From the NCBI GenBank assembly GCA_900547415.1, contig URGS01000009.1:5686-69685 (forward strand): 64,000 nucleotides of DNA. The letters are read 5' to 3'. Of this stretch, positions 63,550-64,000 are shown piece by piece (positions within the stretch are counted from its first letter, which is position 1; every line of letters starts with the position of its first letter). Both the position numbers and the translations under genes were made by a program. The notes beneath the pieces are model-generated. The model saw only the letters and a program-made list of their open reading frames with translations, searched no databases and was not told the origin of the DNA. The DNA is from an uncultured Phascolarctobacterium sp. (lineage in GTDB: Bacteria; Bacillota; Negativicutes; Acidaminococcales; Acidaminococcaceae).

Positions 63550-63890
63550 TTGCAGCAAAAAAACAAGATAATATAGCTTGTGTTTACGAGGAAGCTTTCT
63601 GTTCAAGAAAGCTTCCTCTTTTGTTTTGTATATATGTGTACTCTGTAAGAACAAAAAAAGCTCCAAAGCTTTATTGTTTTATGATTAATGAAAAATGAGT
63701 TAGAAGTATTTTTTAGCTTGGCTATCACCATATTGATACTGTTTTATAGGGATTTTTAGGATAATTTCAGAAAAAATAGAAGATTTTTAAAAAATTTTTA
63801 CCACTGATAAAGCCAATTATCATAGGTGTCTGTTTGCCAACCGCTCCGTGTGTTTAGCGGAAAATTGTAAAAAATATTACAAAATGAGTG
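63550..63890 (+). terminator. terminator of the oxidoreductase operon and AT-rich spacer
   Basis: A perfect 13-base-arm hairpin (63588-63600/63606-63618) with a TTTTGTTTT tail ends the operon. The following ~270 bases are AT-rich, with a small CCGCT/AGCGG stem near 63840-63860; no gene is seen. Confidence 0.9.
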
Positions 63891-64000
63891 TTGACATATT
63901 TACTTTAGGGTGGTATTATATACAAGTCGCTGCGATACAGTGACAACAACGAACCTTGAAAACTGAACAATAACCTAGAAAAAAGCGAATGTGCGGGTCG
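63891..64000 (+). promoter_or_regulatory. rRNA operon promoter and 16S leader start
   Basis: A consensus promoter TTGACA (63891-63896), 17-base spacer, TATTAT (63914-63919). The transcribed leader contains the CCTTGAAAACTGAACAATAA stretch typical of Firmicute rRNA operons just before 16S rRNA. The 16S gene itself starts beyond the window. Confidence 0.8.

Noticed and set aside
62023..63666. Long open frame of 547 codons on the minus strand
   Set aside because: It lies antisense to the FAD oxidoreductase and DUF1667 genes, has no ribosome-binding site and no family features; it arises from codon bias of the real genes.
1..64000. tRNA genes, CRISPR arrays, prophage or complete insertion sequences
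   Set aside because: I saw no tRNA-like T-arm plus acceptor pairs, no regularly spaced repeats and no transposase or integrase; a covariance-model scan would be needed to exclude small RNAs fully.

Overview
The window is the replication-origin region of a low-to-medium GC diderm Firmicute. The gene set points to a Negativicute, most likely a Phascolarctobacterium-like member of the Acidaminococcaceae. It combines Bacillus-type order (rpmH-rnpA-yidD-yidC-jag-mnmE-mnmG-rsmG-noc-parA-parB on one arm, dnaA-dnaN-S4-recF-DUF721-remB-gyrB-gyrA on the other; yybS-gdpP-rplI-dnaB) with outer-membrane autotransporters. The DcuC carrier and two CbiK cobaltochelatases would suit a succinate-decarboxylating, B12-dependent lifestyle. 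The taxonomic call is inference; no 16S sequence is inside the window, only the promoter and leader of an rRNA operon at its right edge.

Layout. 1-14.4 kb (minus strand): start of purB, a GNAT-like protein, dnaB, two large autotransporters with identical beta-barrel ends, rplI, gdpP, a yybS-like gene and an FkbM-type methyltransferase. 14.5-20 kb (plus): a DtxR-like regulator, an exported and a cytosolic CbiK, dcuC and an M19 dipeptidase. 20-23 kb (minus): pantothenate operon (DUF2520 gene, panB, panC, panD) behind a leader RNA ending in a terminator. 23.3-26.1 kb (plus): biotin operon bioY-bioD-bioA under a textbook BirA operator. 26.2-27.5 kb: a LuxR-type regulator with three copies of a candidate operator and a possible small RNA, then a rhodanese. 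27.8-34.6 kb (minus): branched-chain amino-acid ABC transporter livJ2, livJ1, livHMGF, CBS-ACT protein and DUF951. 34.9-46.2 kb: an unknown membrane protein, then DUF4446, DUF554, parB, parA, two parS sites, a Noc-like gene, rsmG, mnmG, mnmE, jag, yidC, yidD, rnpA and rpmH. 46.2-48.2 kb: bipartite oriC around dnaA, with DnaA boxes, DnaA-trios and an AT-rich unwinding element before dnaN. 48.2-58 kb (plus): dnaN to gyrA, including thiN and a TSUP transporter between gyrB and gyrA. 58-60 kb: a small accessory island flanked by an inverted pair of MITE-like elements, then a Gly/Ile-tailed secreted protein. 60.4-63.5 kb (plus): a three-gene FAD/Fe-S oxidoreductase module (G3P-dehydrogenase type, partner FAD protein, DUF1667). 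63.9 kb to end: rrn promoter and leader.

Gene direction flips at the rpmH/dnaA gap, so most genes run with the replication fork. The most unusual signals are: two autotransporters placed inside the normally contiguous gdpP-rplI-dnaB cluster, sharing about 833 identical bases at their 3' ends and a promoter-proximal G7 tract; the repeated LuxR-site system with a small RNA candidate; a parS site built into the stem of a terminator; and the structured leader of the pantothenate operon.
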